64,000 nucleotides of DNA from JAMXLJ01 sp036558745 (lineage in GTDB: Bacteria; Actinomycetota; Acidimicrobiia; IMCC26256; JAMXLJ01): NCBI GenBank assembly GCA_036558745.1, contig DATBEZ010000021.1:18072-82071 (forward strand). The letters are read 5' to 3'. A program made the translations under genes and the position numbers. Below are positions 1-8,046 of this stretch, one piece after another (position 1 is the first letter of the stretch; each line of letters begins with the position of its first letter). Under the pieces are notes generated by a model, which was not told the DNA's origin, did no database searches, and saw nothing but the letters and a program-made list of their open reading frames with translations.

Positions 1-1808
1 CCGACGAGGACCGTCTGCAGCTGCTTCAACGACGGGAACAGGTTGGCCAGGATGGGTGCCCCGAGGAACAGCCCGGTCGAGAACGCGGCCGCGATCGAAC
101 CGATGCCGGCGACCACCATGACGAGCAGCACCGAGAGGCCGGTGAAGAAGTCGAACGTCGACGTGGAGTCGGCGACGCGCAGCGCGCCGCCGTAGACCGC
201 ACCACCGATGCCCGCCATGCCGGCCGACAGCGCGAAGACGGCGACCTTCGTGAAGGTGAGGTTCAAACCGAGCGTGGCGCACGCAGCGGGACTGTCCTTC
301 ATCGCGAGCAACCGCTGTCCGAACCCGCTCCTGCGCACCCAGACGACGAGCATCGCGAACAACGCGAACGCGATGGACCCGAAGATGAAGTACGCGCGGT
401 CGCTGTCGGCCTGATAGCCGAAGACGCCGATCCGGCTGATCGTGAGGGAGCCCTCCTGGAAGATGTCGAACGAGTGGTGGAAGATCGTGAACTTCGGCAG
501 CAGCCAGATCCACCGGTCGAGCGCGACGGCGAACGCGGCCGTCGCGAGCGCGAGATAGATGCCGGACAACCGCAGCGCGGGAAGGGCGATGATCGCGCCG
601 ACCGCGCCCGCGATGATCCCGCCGAGCAGGATCGCGAGCGGGTTGCCGTGTGTGCCGCCGAGGTGCGCCACCGTCACCGCGCCGATCGCGCCGAACGACA
701 GCTGACAGAGCGATATCTGTCCTGCGTATCCGATGAGCGGGATCATCGAGAGTCCGATGATCCCGAGTCCCCACATCTTGTCGACGTTATTGAGGTCGGC
801 GACCGGGATGACGAGCGTCATCATCGCGGCACCGACGATCATGCACGCGGAGAAGAACAGCGCGCCGCTCCACGTCGGCTTGAGGACGTTCTCCCGCGTC
901 CGCAGCACGCCGTGACCGCGCAGTCGCGCCTGCGGGAGCACCAGCAGGACGACGAAGAGGATGATGATCGGCACCGACGCGACCAGGCCCGTGAGGTACG
1001 GGGTCACGCTCGTCGGCACCTTGTTGATGATGTAGCCGCGCGAGTAGTCGGCCGCGAGACCGAGGATGACCGCGCCGAGGAACGTCATCGGCAGGCTGCG
1101 GAGGCGCCCGAACATCGCGGCCGCGTACGCGTTGATGATGAGCAGGGTGAGCGGCAGGGCCGAGAGCAGCAGCGTGGGGGAGATGAGGATGCCGCTCAGC
1201 GCCGCGAGCGACGAGCCGACGCCCCAGGCGACCATCGACGTCGCGTCGGGCCGGGCGCCGTTGAGCTGGGCCAGCGGGCGGTCGTCGACCGCGGCCCGCA
1301 TCGAGACGCCGATGCGGGTCCGGTAGAGGAGCAGCCGGAGCCCGATGGCCACGAGGATGGCGATGATGAAGGCAGCCACCTCGTGCCACGACAGTCGGAT
1401 GCCGAGGATCGAGACCGCGTTCCCTTCCCAGAACTTCCGGATCGGGCGGGCCTTGTTGGGGTCCCAGACCCACAGCGAGAGACCGAGGAGGGCGACGAGG
1501 AGGCTCAGGGTGGCGACGAGCTTCGTCGTCTCCGACGTTCCCTGGAGCCCGCGCATGATGACGAGCTCGATGATGGCGCCGAACAGCGGGCCGAGGATCA
1601 GCAGGACGATGATCAGGCAGATCGGCGCCGGCCATCCCCAGCCGAAGCGCAGGTCCCAGTAGGCGAAGGCCGCCACCATGCCCGTGGCGCCGTGGGCGAA
1701 GTTGAAGACGCCGGTCGTGGTGTACGTCAGGACCAGGCCGCTCGCTGCCACCGCGTAGATGGAGGCGGTGATCAGGCCGCTGAACGTGTATCCCAGGAAC
1801 GCGTGCAC
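1..1808 (-). CDS. Fused LivH-LivM branched-chain amino acid ABC transporter permease (3' end outside window)
   Basis: Inner-membrane permease of an ABC importer for branched-chain amino acids or related hydrophobic acids; LivH- and LivM-type halves are joined in one frame. It is read from a GTG at 1808 with a GGGGG stretch just upstream; a TAG lies two codons before the GTG, so no longer start is possible. The first half has the LivH signature around TTTGVFNFAHGATGMVAAF; the second half, toward base 1, carries LivM-like segments such as LLAMKDSPAACATLGLN and MVVAGIGSIAAAF. More than 600 residues are present and the gene runs off the left edge. Most of it is hydrophobic helices. A TetR gene is divergent upstream and may control it. 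Family is secure; substrate is not known. Confidence 0.88.
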   Translation of the reverse strand, partial: MHAFLGYTFSGLITASIYAVAASGLVLTYTTTGVFNFAHGATGMVAAFAYWDLRFGWGWPAPICLIIVLLILGPLFGAIIELVIMRGLQGTSETTKLVATLSLLVALLGLSLWVWDPNKARPIRKFWEGNAVSILGIRLSWHEVAAFIIAILVAIGLRLLLYRTRIGVSMRAAVDDRPLAQLNGARPDATSMVAWGVGSSLAALSGILISPTLLLSALPLTLLIINAYAAAMFGRLRSLPMTFLGAVILGLAADYSRGYIINKVPTSVTPYLTGLVASVPIIILFVVLLVLPQARLRGHGVLRTRENVLKPTWSGALFFSACMIVGAAMMTLVIPVADLNNVDKMWGLGIIGLSMIPLIGYAGQISLCQLSFGAIGAVTVAHLGGTHGNPLAILLGGIIAGAVGAIIALPALRLSGIYLALATAAFAVALDRWIWLLPKFTIFHHSFDIFQEGSLTISRIGVFGYQADSDRAYFIFGSIAFALFAMLVVWVRRSGFGQRLLAMKDSPAACATLGLNLTFTKVAVFALSAGMAGIGGAVYGGALRVADSTSTFDFFTGLSVLLVMVVAGIGSIAAAFSTGLFLGAPILANLFPSLKQLQTVLV

Positions 1809-1897
1809 GGGCTACCCCCGGGATCGCGGGGGAGGACGCCAACGACACCGTCCGGCCTGTGCCGGATTGTGCTCCCCCCGCACGATCCGCATCTGAC

Positions 1898-1916
1898 GTG
1901 ACGTTAGTTAACCGCT
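1898..1916. promoter_or_regulatory. AT-rich imperfect palindrome between livHM-like and tetR genes
   Basis: A small AT-rich patch, GACGTTAGTTAACCG, stands out in the otherwise GC-rich divergent spacer. GTTAGTTAAC is a near-palindrome and would suit a TetR-type operator or a -10 element reading toward the permease. Assignment rests on position and composition only. Confidence 0.3.
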
Positions 1917-1986
1917 CCGCGCGCTGCCAGGGGGATCGGGAACCTGTTCTCGTTGTCGCGCGGCGCCGTCGCCGTTTTCCGACAGG

Positions 1987-1992
1987 TATGTT
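1987..1992 (+). promoter_or_regulatory. -10 element of a leaderless promoter for the TetR gene
   Basis: TATGTT lies 5 bp before the ATG at 1998, leaving no room for a ribosome binding site, so transcription would start at or beside the ATG. The same arrangement recurs at other genes in the window. Confidence 0.45.
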
Positions 1993-1997
1993 AGAAA

Positions 1998-2678
1998 ATG
2001 CGCGTGGGTGCGCTCGCGCCGCCGCCGCGGGGCCGGGGCCGGCCCCGGCTCCGGGAGGTCGAGGACGTCCGGGCGGCCGCGCTCGCGGCGGCCACCGCGG
2101 TCTTCGCGGGGCGAGGCCTCGCGGGAGCGTCGATGAGCGCGGTCGCGGCCCGCGCCGGCGTCCCCCGCGCCGCCCTGTACGAGCTGTACGCGACCAAGGA
2201 TGCGCTCTGGGACGCGGCGGTGGCAGCGGAGCTCGAGCGCTTCACCGACGCGCTCGTCGACGCGTACACCTCGACGGTCGGGTTCGGCGTCCGCGAGCGC
2301 ATCCGTGCGCGCTACCGGGCGGTGTTCGACTTCGCGGCGCGACGCCCGGACGGGTTCCGTCTGTTGGCGCGCGTGCGCGCTGAGCGGCTCCAGGGCGTCG
2401 CGACCGCGGCGGAGCACACCCGTGATCATTTGACACGCGTGCTCACCGACGTGCTCCGCGTCGAGCTCGGCGCGGCGGGGCTGCCCGACGGGCAGTTGGC
2501 CGACGTGCTCTCGGTGCTGTTCCTCGGCATCGGTGAGGCGGTCGCGCGCGGCTGCCAGGCGAACCCGTCGTGGAACGCGGACGCGGTCATCGAGCTCGCG
2601 GTCGAGGCGACGCTCGGTGTTGCGGGTGCGGATCGCGCGCTGCTGGTCGCGGCAGACACACCCGGAGGTGCGCCCTGA
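1998..2678 (+). CDS. TetR/AcrR family transcriptional regulator
   Basis: Dimeric ligand-responsive DNA-binding regulator of 226 residues. The N-terminal helix-turn-helix (about residues 25-70) is clear: an AALAAATAVFAGRGLAGASM helix pair followed by VAARAGVPRAALYELYATKDALW. The C-terminal two thirds is the variable ligand-binding/dimer domain. The ATG at 1998 sits 5 bp after a TATGTT -10 motif, suggesting a leaderless mRNA. It is divergent from the LivHM-like permease and immediately followed by an esterase that overlaps its stop, so either could be a target. The effector is unknown. Confidence 0.9.
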   Translation: MRVGALAPPPRGRGRPRLREVEDVRAAALAAATAVFAGRGLAGASMSAVAARAGVPRAALYELYATKDALWDAAVAAELERFTDALVDAYTSTVGFGVRERIRARYRAVFDFAARRPDGFRLLARVRAERLQGVATAAEHTRDHLTRVLTDVLRVELGAAGLPDGQLADVLSVLFLGIGEAVARGCQANPSWNADAVIELAVEATLGVAGADRALLVAADTPGGAP

Positions 2679-3730
2679 TCCGATCGCGTGGGTCGGTCGT
2701 GGTCTGCGTCGTCGTGTGCGCCGCCGCGATGGGCGCGTGCAGTGGCGGGAACAGCGACACGACGCGCCCGACGAGAACCTCGACGTCGGCGTCGACCTCC
2801 GTGCCCGGTGGAGGCTCGCGCGCGGGTGCGGTGCGTCGTTCGGCGGGCTGCGCGTCGCCGGCGCGCCCCGCGACGGAAGGCACGGTCCAGGTCGGCGGCG
2901 CGTCTCGCCGCTATCTCCTCGCGCTGCCCGGGGACCTGCGCGCACCGGCGCCGGTGGTGTTCGACCTGCACGGGTTGGGTGAGCCCGCGGCGCTCGAGGC
3001 CGCGTACACGCGGCTCGGTCCCATCGGCACCGCGGCCGGGATGATCGTGGTCACTCCCGCGTCGGACAATCCGCAGAACAGCTGGGCGTACCCGATCCTC
3101 GATCCGAAGGACGCGAACTTCGTGGCTGCGATCCTCGACCAGCTGGAGGCGACGCGCTGCGTCGACCCGTCGCGCGAGGTCGCCGCCGGTATCTCGAACG
3201 GGGCCGGGCTCGCGGACGGGCTGGTGTGCGCGCTCAACGGCAGGCTCGCCGCGATCTTCCCCGTCGCGGGCGTCAACATCCTGCGCCCGTGCACCACGGC
3301 GCGCCCGACGACGGTCATCGCGTTCCACGGCACCGCCGACGAGCTCGTCCCTTACGCAGGTGGCGTGCCGTTCTCGGGGGTGAAGGGCGGGCCGGTCGCG
3401 CAACGACTGAGCCGGTTGATCTCGCCGCAGGAGCGCGCGCTGTTCAACCGCATCCGCCTGCAGCCGGTCGAGACGGCGGTGGGCGCGTATGCGCAGCAGT
3501 TCGGGTGCAGCGGTCCGACGGTGACCCAGCCGGCGAGGGGGATCACGCTGCGCACCTACGCCGGGTGCAGCAGCAACGCCACGGTCGCGCTCTCCACGAT
3601 CGACGGCGGTGGCCACACGTGGCCCGGCGGAACCGGCGGCGGTGCCGAGAGTGCGCTGGGCATGACCACACAGGCGATCAGCGCGAGCCGGATCATCGTC
3701 GACACGGTGAAGGGGCTGCGGACGCGGTAG
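2675..3730 (+). CDS. Secreted LpqC/PHB-depolymerase-like esterase lipoprotein
   Basis: Serine esterase of the feruloyl esterase/poly(3-hydroxybutyrate) depolymerase (LpqC, COG3509) family, exported and probably lipid-anchored. A basic start (LIRSRGS), hydrophobic core and AMGAC lipobox form the signal peptide. Alpha/beta-hydrolase landmarks are VVFDLHG (oxyanion region), GISNGAG (nucleophile Ser), HGTADELVPY (acid) and DGGGHTWPGG (His). The start is uncertain. A GGAGG at 2664-2668 points to a CTG at 2675 that overlaps the TetR stop (cCTGAt) and keeps the basic n-region; the first conventional start in frame is GTG 2699, which would remove those arginines. Probably co-transcribed with the TetR gene. 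Natural ester substrate is not known. Confidence 0.82.
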   Translation: MIRSRGSVVVCVVVCAAAMGACSGGNSDTTRPTRTSTSASTSVPGGGSRAGAVRRSAGCASPARPATEGTVQVGGASRRYLLALPGDLRAPAPVVFDLHGLGEPAALEAAYTRLGPIGTAAGMIVVTPASDNPQNSWAYPILDPKDANFVAAILDQLEATRCVDPSREVAAGISNGAGLADGLVCALNGRLAAIFPVAGVNILRPCTTARPTTVIAFHGTADELVPYAGGVPFSGVKGGPVAQRLSRLISPQERALFNRIRLQPVETAVGAYAQQFGCSGPTVTQPARGITLRTYAGCSSNATVALSTIDGGGHTWPGGTGGGAESALGMTTQAISASRIIVDTVKGLRTR

Positions 3731-3752
3731 ATCGACGCACGCCGCGGCGTCA

Positions 3753-3778
3753 CGCGGTGGCCGCGCCCGGCCACCGCG
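3753..3778. terminator. Hairpin between convergent genes
   Basis: Perfect 11-bp arms (CGCGGTGGCCG and its complement) around the 4-nt loop CGCC, between the 3' ends of the esterase and the IPT-domain gene. No T-tract follows on either side, so termination efficiency is unproven; the convergent position supports a bidirectional terminator. Confidence 0.5.
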
Positions 3779-3792
3779 CAACGCTGCTGCGG

Positions 3793-4374
3793 TCAGATGA
3801 TCGCGATGCCGTTGCTCGACGTGATCGTGCCGCCGTCGGTGTTCGTCACCGTGACGTTGCGAGGACCGGTCGCGGCATTGCGCCCGATGGTCACGACCGC
3901 GGTGAGCTGGGTCGCACTGTTCATGGTCAGCGAGTTGAGCGTGATGCCGCCGCCCGGCGAGAACGTCAGGCGCACGCCGGTCGCGAAGCCCGACCCCGTC
4001 ACCGTGAAGGTCACGCGTGTGCCTCCTCGGACGAGCGTCGTCGGAGCGAGCGACGTGATGGTGGGCCGTGCGTTGACCGTGAAGCCGTTCACCAGCGTCG
4101 CGACGGTGCCGCCGGGAGCGGCGTTGATCGTCGGCCGGTTCGGATCGGACAACGTCACCTTCGTGTACGGCACACCCTCCGCGTCGAGCGCCGCCGCGAG
4201 CGCCTGGACCGTCAACGACCCGTCCGACACGACCAACACCCGCAGATCGAGTCGCTGCGTCGCCGTCACCGCGCCGGCCGCCGAGATGCCGGCGAGCGTC
4301 GACACCATGACCACCATCGCGAGAACGGCCGCCCGCACGCGCCCGGCGCGCTGTCGCACCACGAAGTCGCTCAT
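3793..4374 (-). CDS. Secreted IPT/TIG-domain protein
   Basis: Exported protein of 193 residues. The ATG at 4374, behind a GGGCGGGG stretch, begins MSDFVVRQRAGRVRAAVLAM, a normal Sec signal peptide. The mature part opens with RVLVVSDGSLTVQALAAALD and a VTLSDPNRPTI segment, which looks like the leading domain of larger Agd3-type carbohydrate-active proteins. One IPT/TIG immunoglobulin-like domain follows (PTITSLAPTTLVRGGTRVTF through GPRNVTVTNTDGG). No catalytic domain is present. It may be a free-standing adhesion or carbohydrate-binding fragment, or a truncated relic of a larger secreted enzyme. Confidence 0.75.
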   Translation of the reverse strand: MSDFVVRQRAGRVRAAVLAMVVMVSTLAGISAAGAVTATQRLDLRVLVVSDGSLTVQALAAALDAEGVPYTKVTLSDPNRPTINAAPGGTVATLVNGFTVNARPTITSLAPTTLVRGGTRVTFTVTGSGFATGVRLTFSPGGGITLNSLTMNSATQLTAVVTIGRNAATGPRNVTVTNTDGGTITSSNGIAII

Positions 4375-4639
4375 GACCCCGCCCTTCGGACACGTCGTTC
4401 CGACGTCGTCGAACCCTGCCTGAGCGTCGCGCAGGAGTGGCCCGGACCGGAGCCGGAGAGTGCGGCGCGTGCGCGCCACACCTTCGAACGCCGCTCCGCG
4501 GCCCCGGACCGTGTACCCCTGCCCCTGATCCGGCCCGGACCGGCGGCCTGCCCACGAACCCGGTACGCTGAGCGGTCTGTGCGTTGACCGGGAACGCCGT
4601 CTCGTTGGCGAGGGACGAGCTCCGAGTCGACCGACGCAA

Positions 4640-4712
4640 GCGCTCGTAGCTCAATGGATAGAGCATCTGACTACGGATCAGAAGGTTGGGGGTTCGAGTC
4701 CCTCCGAGCGCG
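4640..4712 (+). tRNA. tRNA-Arg (anticodon ACG)
   Basis: Full cloverleaf. Acceptor GCGCTCG (4640-4646) pairs with CGAGCGC (4705-4711); D arm GCTC/GAGC; anticodon stem TCTGA/TCAGA closes the loop CTACGGA, giving anticodon ACG; the T arm has five pairs with loop TTCGAGT; discriminator G4712. CCA is not encoded. Decodes CGN Arg codons after A34 deamination. Integrase-like fossil sequence begins about 60 bp downstream, a common tRNA attachment-site arrangement. Confidence 0.95.
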
Positions 4713-4769
4713 CTGAACCTTTCGCAGGTCAGAGCCGTTGTTCGTAGCTCTGGCGGTGTGGCCGGGCGA

Positions 4770-5104
4770 TGTTCGGACGCGACCGAGGCCGAGCGGCGAT
4801 TCCTCATCGGGCTCGACCGGGTTGGCGCCGCGGGTGGGCCGACCGTTGGCCAGTTCCTCATCGAGTGGCTCGTCCAGTCGGCGCCGACGCGCCGAGAGAC
4901 GACGGCGGGTGTCGCACGAGTGGTGTGTGTGCGCGACCACGTGATCCCGCATCTCACGACTTCCGTCGGAGTCGTCGACGACGGCCGTCAGGTTTCGCTG
5001 GGCCGCGTCCACTTGACGCACGAACCGCGAACCGCGTGGCCGCGCACCGGCATCATGACTTTCGGCCGTTGCGCCACGCGACCGTTCGCAGTACAGGTCG
5101 CGCT
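4770..5104 (+). pseudogene. Decayed fragment resembling a tyrosine-recombinase (integrase) N-terminal region
   Basis: The 392-bp gap 4713-5104 has no credible intact gene, but the plus frame that runs through it from 4686 encodes, around 4780-5040, text resembling the SAM-like core-binding domain of phage integrases: TEAERRFLI, then TVGQFLIEWLVQSAP, a basic stretch, VRDHVIPHL, and a VSLGRVHLTHEPR segment in the place of the usual 'L..LT..hv'. No catalytic domain (Arg, HxxR, Tyr) follows. Its position just after a tRNA 3' end fits a lost integrated element. The resemblance is by eye and weak. Confidence 0.4.
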
Positions 5105-6349
5105 ATGACGAGGGCAGCGGCGAGGACGGATCGTCGGCCCCGGGTCGCACTGGTGCTCGGGGCGGTGCTGCTGATCGTCCTCGCAACGGCGTGCACCTGG
5201 CCCGCGGAGGGGTGGGACGCGGCGCGTACGGGCTTCAACCCACTCGAGCTCACGCTCACCACTTCGAACGTCGGTAGCTTGACCCGGGTGTGGGGGACGG
5301 ACACCGGCGCGACGGCGATGACACCGGCGGTCGTGGGGAGCCGGGTGTTCGTGCCCGCCGGGGACGCGGTGGAGGCCTTCGACACCGCGACCGGGGCCGT
5401 CGACTGGATCACGCACAACCACGACACCTCCTTGCCCCCGGCGCAGGTCGTCGGGCCGCTGAGCGCGGTGGGCGACAAGGTGCTGGCTCCAGTCAATTGG
5501 GACGACGACGCCGGGGGCGTGTTCACGTTCGACGACACGACGGGGGCGCGGTCCGGGTCGGGAAGCGTTCATCACGTGGTCCTCGGGTCCGTCGCCACGC
5601 GCAATGACGCAACCGCCGTGGTCAGCATGTCCTTCATTCCGGTCAACGACAGGTACTTCTTCCTCGACTACGGGACATACTCCACCGTGTTGGACACGGC
5701 GGGTTCTGTGACCTCGCCGTCGATCATCGGGCGCAGCGTGCTCGTCGGCGTCGACAACCGGATCAAGTCGTTCTCGCTCGACACGTGCGTGCCCGACCCG
5801 GCTCTTCCCCCTCAATTCCCGTCCTGCGCCCCGCAGTGGACGGCCACCGTGCCTGCCGCTCCCCGGGATCCGGTCGGTATCGGGACGAGCGAAGCTGCGA
5901 TCGGGCTCGCGAACGGTGATGTCGCCGTGCTCGATCTCGGGACCGGTGCGTTGGAGTGGACCGCGCACACCGGCTCGACCGCCGCGACCGCGCCCGCGGT
6001 CGCCAACGGGCAGCTCTACGTCGGGGCCGGCGACGGCGACGTCGACGCGTTCTCGGCGACAGGCTGCGGCGAGTCGACGTGCGCGCCGGAGTGGTCGGGC
6101 GCCACCGCATCGGGGGCTGCGGTGTCGCATCAGCCCGCGGTCGGGAACAACGTCGTGTATGTGGGCACCTCGACCGGCGCGGTGTACGCGTTTGCCGCGG
6201 GCGGATGCGGCACGTCGGCCTGCGCGTCGCTCTGGAACGGCGCAGTCAACCCGTCGGGGCCCGCGGCACCCGTGTGGGGCCCGGTCGTCGCCAGCGGGAC
6301 CGTCTACGCATCGGCGGGCAGCACGCTCGCCGCGTTCCGCCTCCCGTAG
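5105..6349 (+). CDS. PQQ-like beta-propeller lipoprotein (paralog 1)
   Basis: Surface lipoprotein of 414 residues built from outer-membrane-assembly/PQQ-like beta-propeller blades. Chosen start is ATG 5105, giving MTRAAARTDRRPRVALVLGA and the lipobox LATAC. Blades carry recurring phrases such as YVGAGDGDVDAFSATGCG, YVGTSTGAVYAFAAGGCG and CAPEWSG. The paired cysteines in the later blades (GCGxxxCAxxW) probably form one disulfide per blade in the exported protein. No catalytic residues or cofactor are evident; propellers of this type usually serve as scaffolds or binding surfaces. A paralog follows in the same direction and shares the CTWP motif after the lipid-modified cysteine. Confidence 0.85.
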   Translation: MTRAAARTDRRPRVALVLGAVLLIVLATACTWPAEGWDAARTGFNPLELTLTTSNVGSLTRVWGTDTGATAMTPAVVGSRVFVPAGDAVEAFDTATGAVDWITHNHDTSLPPAQVVGPLSAVGDKVLAPVNWDDDAGGVFTFDDTTGARSGSGSVHHVVLGSVATRNDATAVVSMSFIPVNDRYFFLDYGTYSTVLDTAGSVTSPSIIGRSVLVGVDNRIKSFSLDTCVPDPALPPQFPSCAPQWTATVPAAPRDPVGIGTSEAAIGLANGDVAVLDLGTGALEWTAHTGSTAATAPAVANGQLYVGAGDGDVDAFSATGCGESTCAPEWSGATASGAAVSHQPAVGNNVVYVGTSTGAVYAFAAGGCGTSACASLWNGAVNPSGPAAPVWGPVVASGTVYASAGSTLAAFRLP

Positions 6350-6413
6350 AGCGCGCTCCGTGAGGCGCGATTCGTGACTGAACAGACTCCGGGTCAGTGG
6401 CCGGTTCTCCTTT

Positions 6414-6445
6414 CGCCGGAGCGCCGGAGCGCCGGAGCGCCGGAG
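6414..6445. repeat. Tandem octanucleotide repeat, 4 x CGCCGGAG
   Basis: Four perfect head-to-tail copies of CGCCGGAG (6414-6421, 6422-6429, 6430-6437, 6438-6445) in the spacer between the two propeller genes. Such a tract can change copy number by slippage; a function is not evident. Confidence 0.85.
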
Positions 6446-6512
6446 CGGTCGGCGTTCGGCGATGCGTGATCCCCCGCTCGATCGACACGTCGACCACGCG
6501 GCCGCGGCGCAA

Positions 6513-6518
6513 TAGTCT
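6513..6518 (+). promoter_or_regulatory. -10 element of a leaderless promoter
   Basis: TAGTCT followed by 7 bp and the GTG at 6526. There is no Shine-Dalgarno sequence, so the transcript probably begins at the GTG. Confidence 0.5.
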
Positions 6519-6525
6519 GTTGGTC

Positions 6526-7734
6526 GTGCGCAGGAGGGTCCGCCTCCTCGTCGCGGCAGCGCTCGTTCTCGTCGCGAGCGCATGCACGTGGCCGCAGTTC
6601 AAGTTCGGCGCGAGCCGCGAGGGCTCGAACCCGTTCGAGGTCACGATCAACTCGGCGAACGTCGCCGGCCTCAACCTCGCGTGGAGCAGATCGACCGGTC
6701 TCGCCACTGCCCCGAACGATCCGGTCGTGGCGGGTCGCAACGCCTTCTTCACGGTGGGCGACACGCTCGACTCGATCATCGCCCTCGACACGGCGGACGG
6801 CTCGACGCGCTGGTCGGCGCCGCTCCCACAGGCCGCCCCGGGGTTCGGCGTTCGTGGCACGCCGCCGGTCGCCGACGGTAGTCGGATCCTCGTCGGCCTG
6901 GACCAGGACGTGGGTGTCAGCGGGAGTCACGGCGGCGTCGCCGCCTACGACGCAGACACCGGCAGGTTCCTCGCCGAGGAGGAGGAGGACTTCCGCGCGC
7001 GCGGCGGTCTCGCCGCGTCGGTGAACGGCCAGCTGTACCAGTCGTTCCACGTCTTCCTCCGCACGGGAGAGACGTTCGACGGCGTCCATGGACCGGGCTT
7101 CGACGTGTTGTCAACCACGGGGACGCCGGCCGTGCGCGCCGGCGTCCTGTACGTGCGCTCGACCGCCTTCACCAGCTCGACGTGCGGCTCGTCACCTCAG
7201 TGGCCGATCCCGGTGTGCTCGCCCACGTGGAGCGGCACGGCGGGCGACACCGTCCCGGCCGTCACGGCGACCACGCTCTACGTCGGCGACGACGACGGCC
7301 ATCTCTACGCGTTCCCGTCGGACGGCTGCGGCGGCTCGACGTGCGCGCCGCTGTGGAGCGGTTCGACGGGAGGCGCGGTGAAGTCGTCGCCCGCGGTCGG
7401 CGGCGGCGTCGTTGCGGTCGGGTCCGACGACGGCAAGGTGTACGCGTTCCCCGACGGAGGTTGCGGTCAGGCGACGTGCGCGCCGCTCTGGACCGCGTCG
7501 CTGGGTGCGCCGGTGGCGACCGCACCCGCGATCGCGAACGGCTTGGTGTTCGTCACTGCGACGGACGGCAGGCTCGCCGCGTTCACCCTCGGCGGTTGCG
7601 GGCAGCCGACGTGCGCGCCGCTGTGGACCACCGACGTTCCCGCGCAACCGGGTGCGCCGACGGTCGCGAGCGGCAGGGTCATCGTCAGTGCTGCGAACGG
7701 CAACATCTACGCGTACGGTCTCGCTTCGCACTGA
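6526..7734 (+). CDS. PQQ-like beta-propeller lipoprotein (paralog 2)
   Basis: Exported lipoprotein of 402 residues, paralogous to the gene just upstream. The GTG at 6526 gives MRRRVRLLVAAALVLVASAC, a compact lipoprotein signal; longer ATG starts would place a long charged tail before it. At least four blades are recognisable by YVGDDDGHLYAFPSDGCG, VAVGSDDGKVYAFPDGGCG and FVTATDGRLAAFTLGGCG, each followed by a second Cys within CAPLW, suggesting a disulfide per blade. The TAGTCT -10 7 bp upstream implies leaderless transcription, separate from paralog 1. A related fossil blade lies downstream at about 7930-8025. Ligand and partner are unknown. Confidence 0.85.
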   Translation: MRRRVRLLVAAALVLVASACTWPQFKFGASREGSNPFEVTINSANVAGLNLAWSRSTGLATAPNDPVVAGRNAFFTVGDTLDSIIALDTADGSTRWSAPLPQAAPGFGVRGTPPVADGSRILVGLDQDVGVSGSHGGVAAYDADTGRFLAEEEEDFRARGGLAASVNGQLYQSFHVFLRTGETFDGVHGPGFDVLSTTGTPAVRAGVLYVRSTAFTSSTCGSSPQWPIPVCSPTWSGTAGDTVPAVTATTLYVGDDDGHLYAFPSDGCGGSTCAPLWSGSTGGAVKSSPAVGGGVVAVGSDDGKVYAFPDGGCGQATCAPLWTASLGAPVATAPAIANGLVFVTATDGRLAAFTLGGCGQPTCAPLWTTDVPAQPGAPTVASGRVIVSAANGNIYAYGLASH

Positions 7735-7758
7735 CCGCGGCGCGGCCTCCGCGGTCAG
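7731..7758 (+). terminator. Hairpin at the end of the second propeller gene
   Basis: CTGACCGCGG and CCGCGGTCAG form a perfect 10-bp stem with an 8-nt loop; the stop codon lies in the left arm. No T-run follows. Confidence 0.45.
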
Positions 7759-7929
7759 CTCCGCGCGAACTCCAAATTCGTTCGTCCACGAAGACGCGTT
7801 GTCGACTACCCGCGCGTCCCCTGCTCGACATCGAGTTCTCACGAGAGATGCACCGCGGTCCGACGAGGTGCTGGTCGCAGCTCCGTGCCGATCGGTCGCA
7901 CACGGGGACGCAGTCTTCCGAGGCCACGC

Positions 7930-8025
7930 TCGGTCCCGGGCTCGCGAGCAAGCTCGACGCGAGCACCGTCTCTGTCGGCTCCGACGACGACAAGGTGTAC
8001 GCGCTCGCGCGCCAGGAACCCCGAT
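7930..8025 (+). pseudogene. Fossil beta-propeller repeat of the upstream lipoprotein family
   Basis: The 312-bp gap 7735-8046 holds no intact gene, but about 7962-8011 translates to TVSVGSDDDKVYALARQ, nearly identical to VAVGSDDGKVYAFP of paralog 2, and the DNA match is close too. The frame has no signal peptide or complete blade set. It is best read as the decayed remnant of a third tandem copy or of a duplicated 3' end. The rest of the gap shows nothing recognisable. Confidence 0.6.
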
Positions 8026-8046
8026 GCCACTCGGAGCCGGTGCACG

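Noticed and set aside
474..1901. Long plus-strand open frame with RD/HR-rich translation, and the minus-strand 787-1848 frame
   Set aside because: Both are out-of-frame shadows of the LivH-LivM permease; their compositions (arginine, histidine, proline, aspartate repeats) are typical of antisense or shifted reading in GC-rich DNA, whereas the true frame shows conserved permease motifs.
4671..5021. Minus-strand frame ending RRDSNPQPSDP across tRNA-Arg
   Set aside because: This C-terminal string is the well-known antisense translation of tRNA genes; no independent protein evidence.
6414..6445. CRISPR-like array
   Set aside because: Direct 8-bp tandem copies without spacers; simple slippage repeat.
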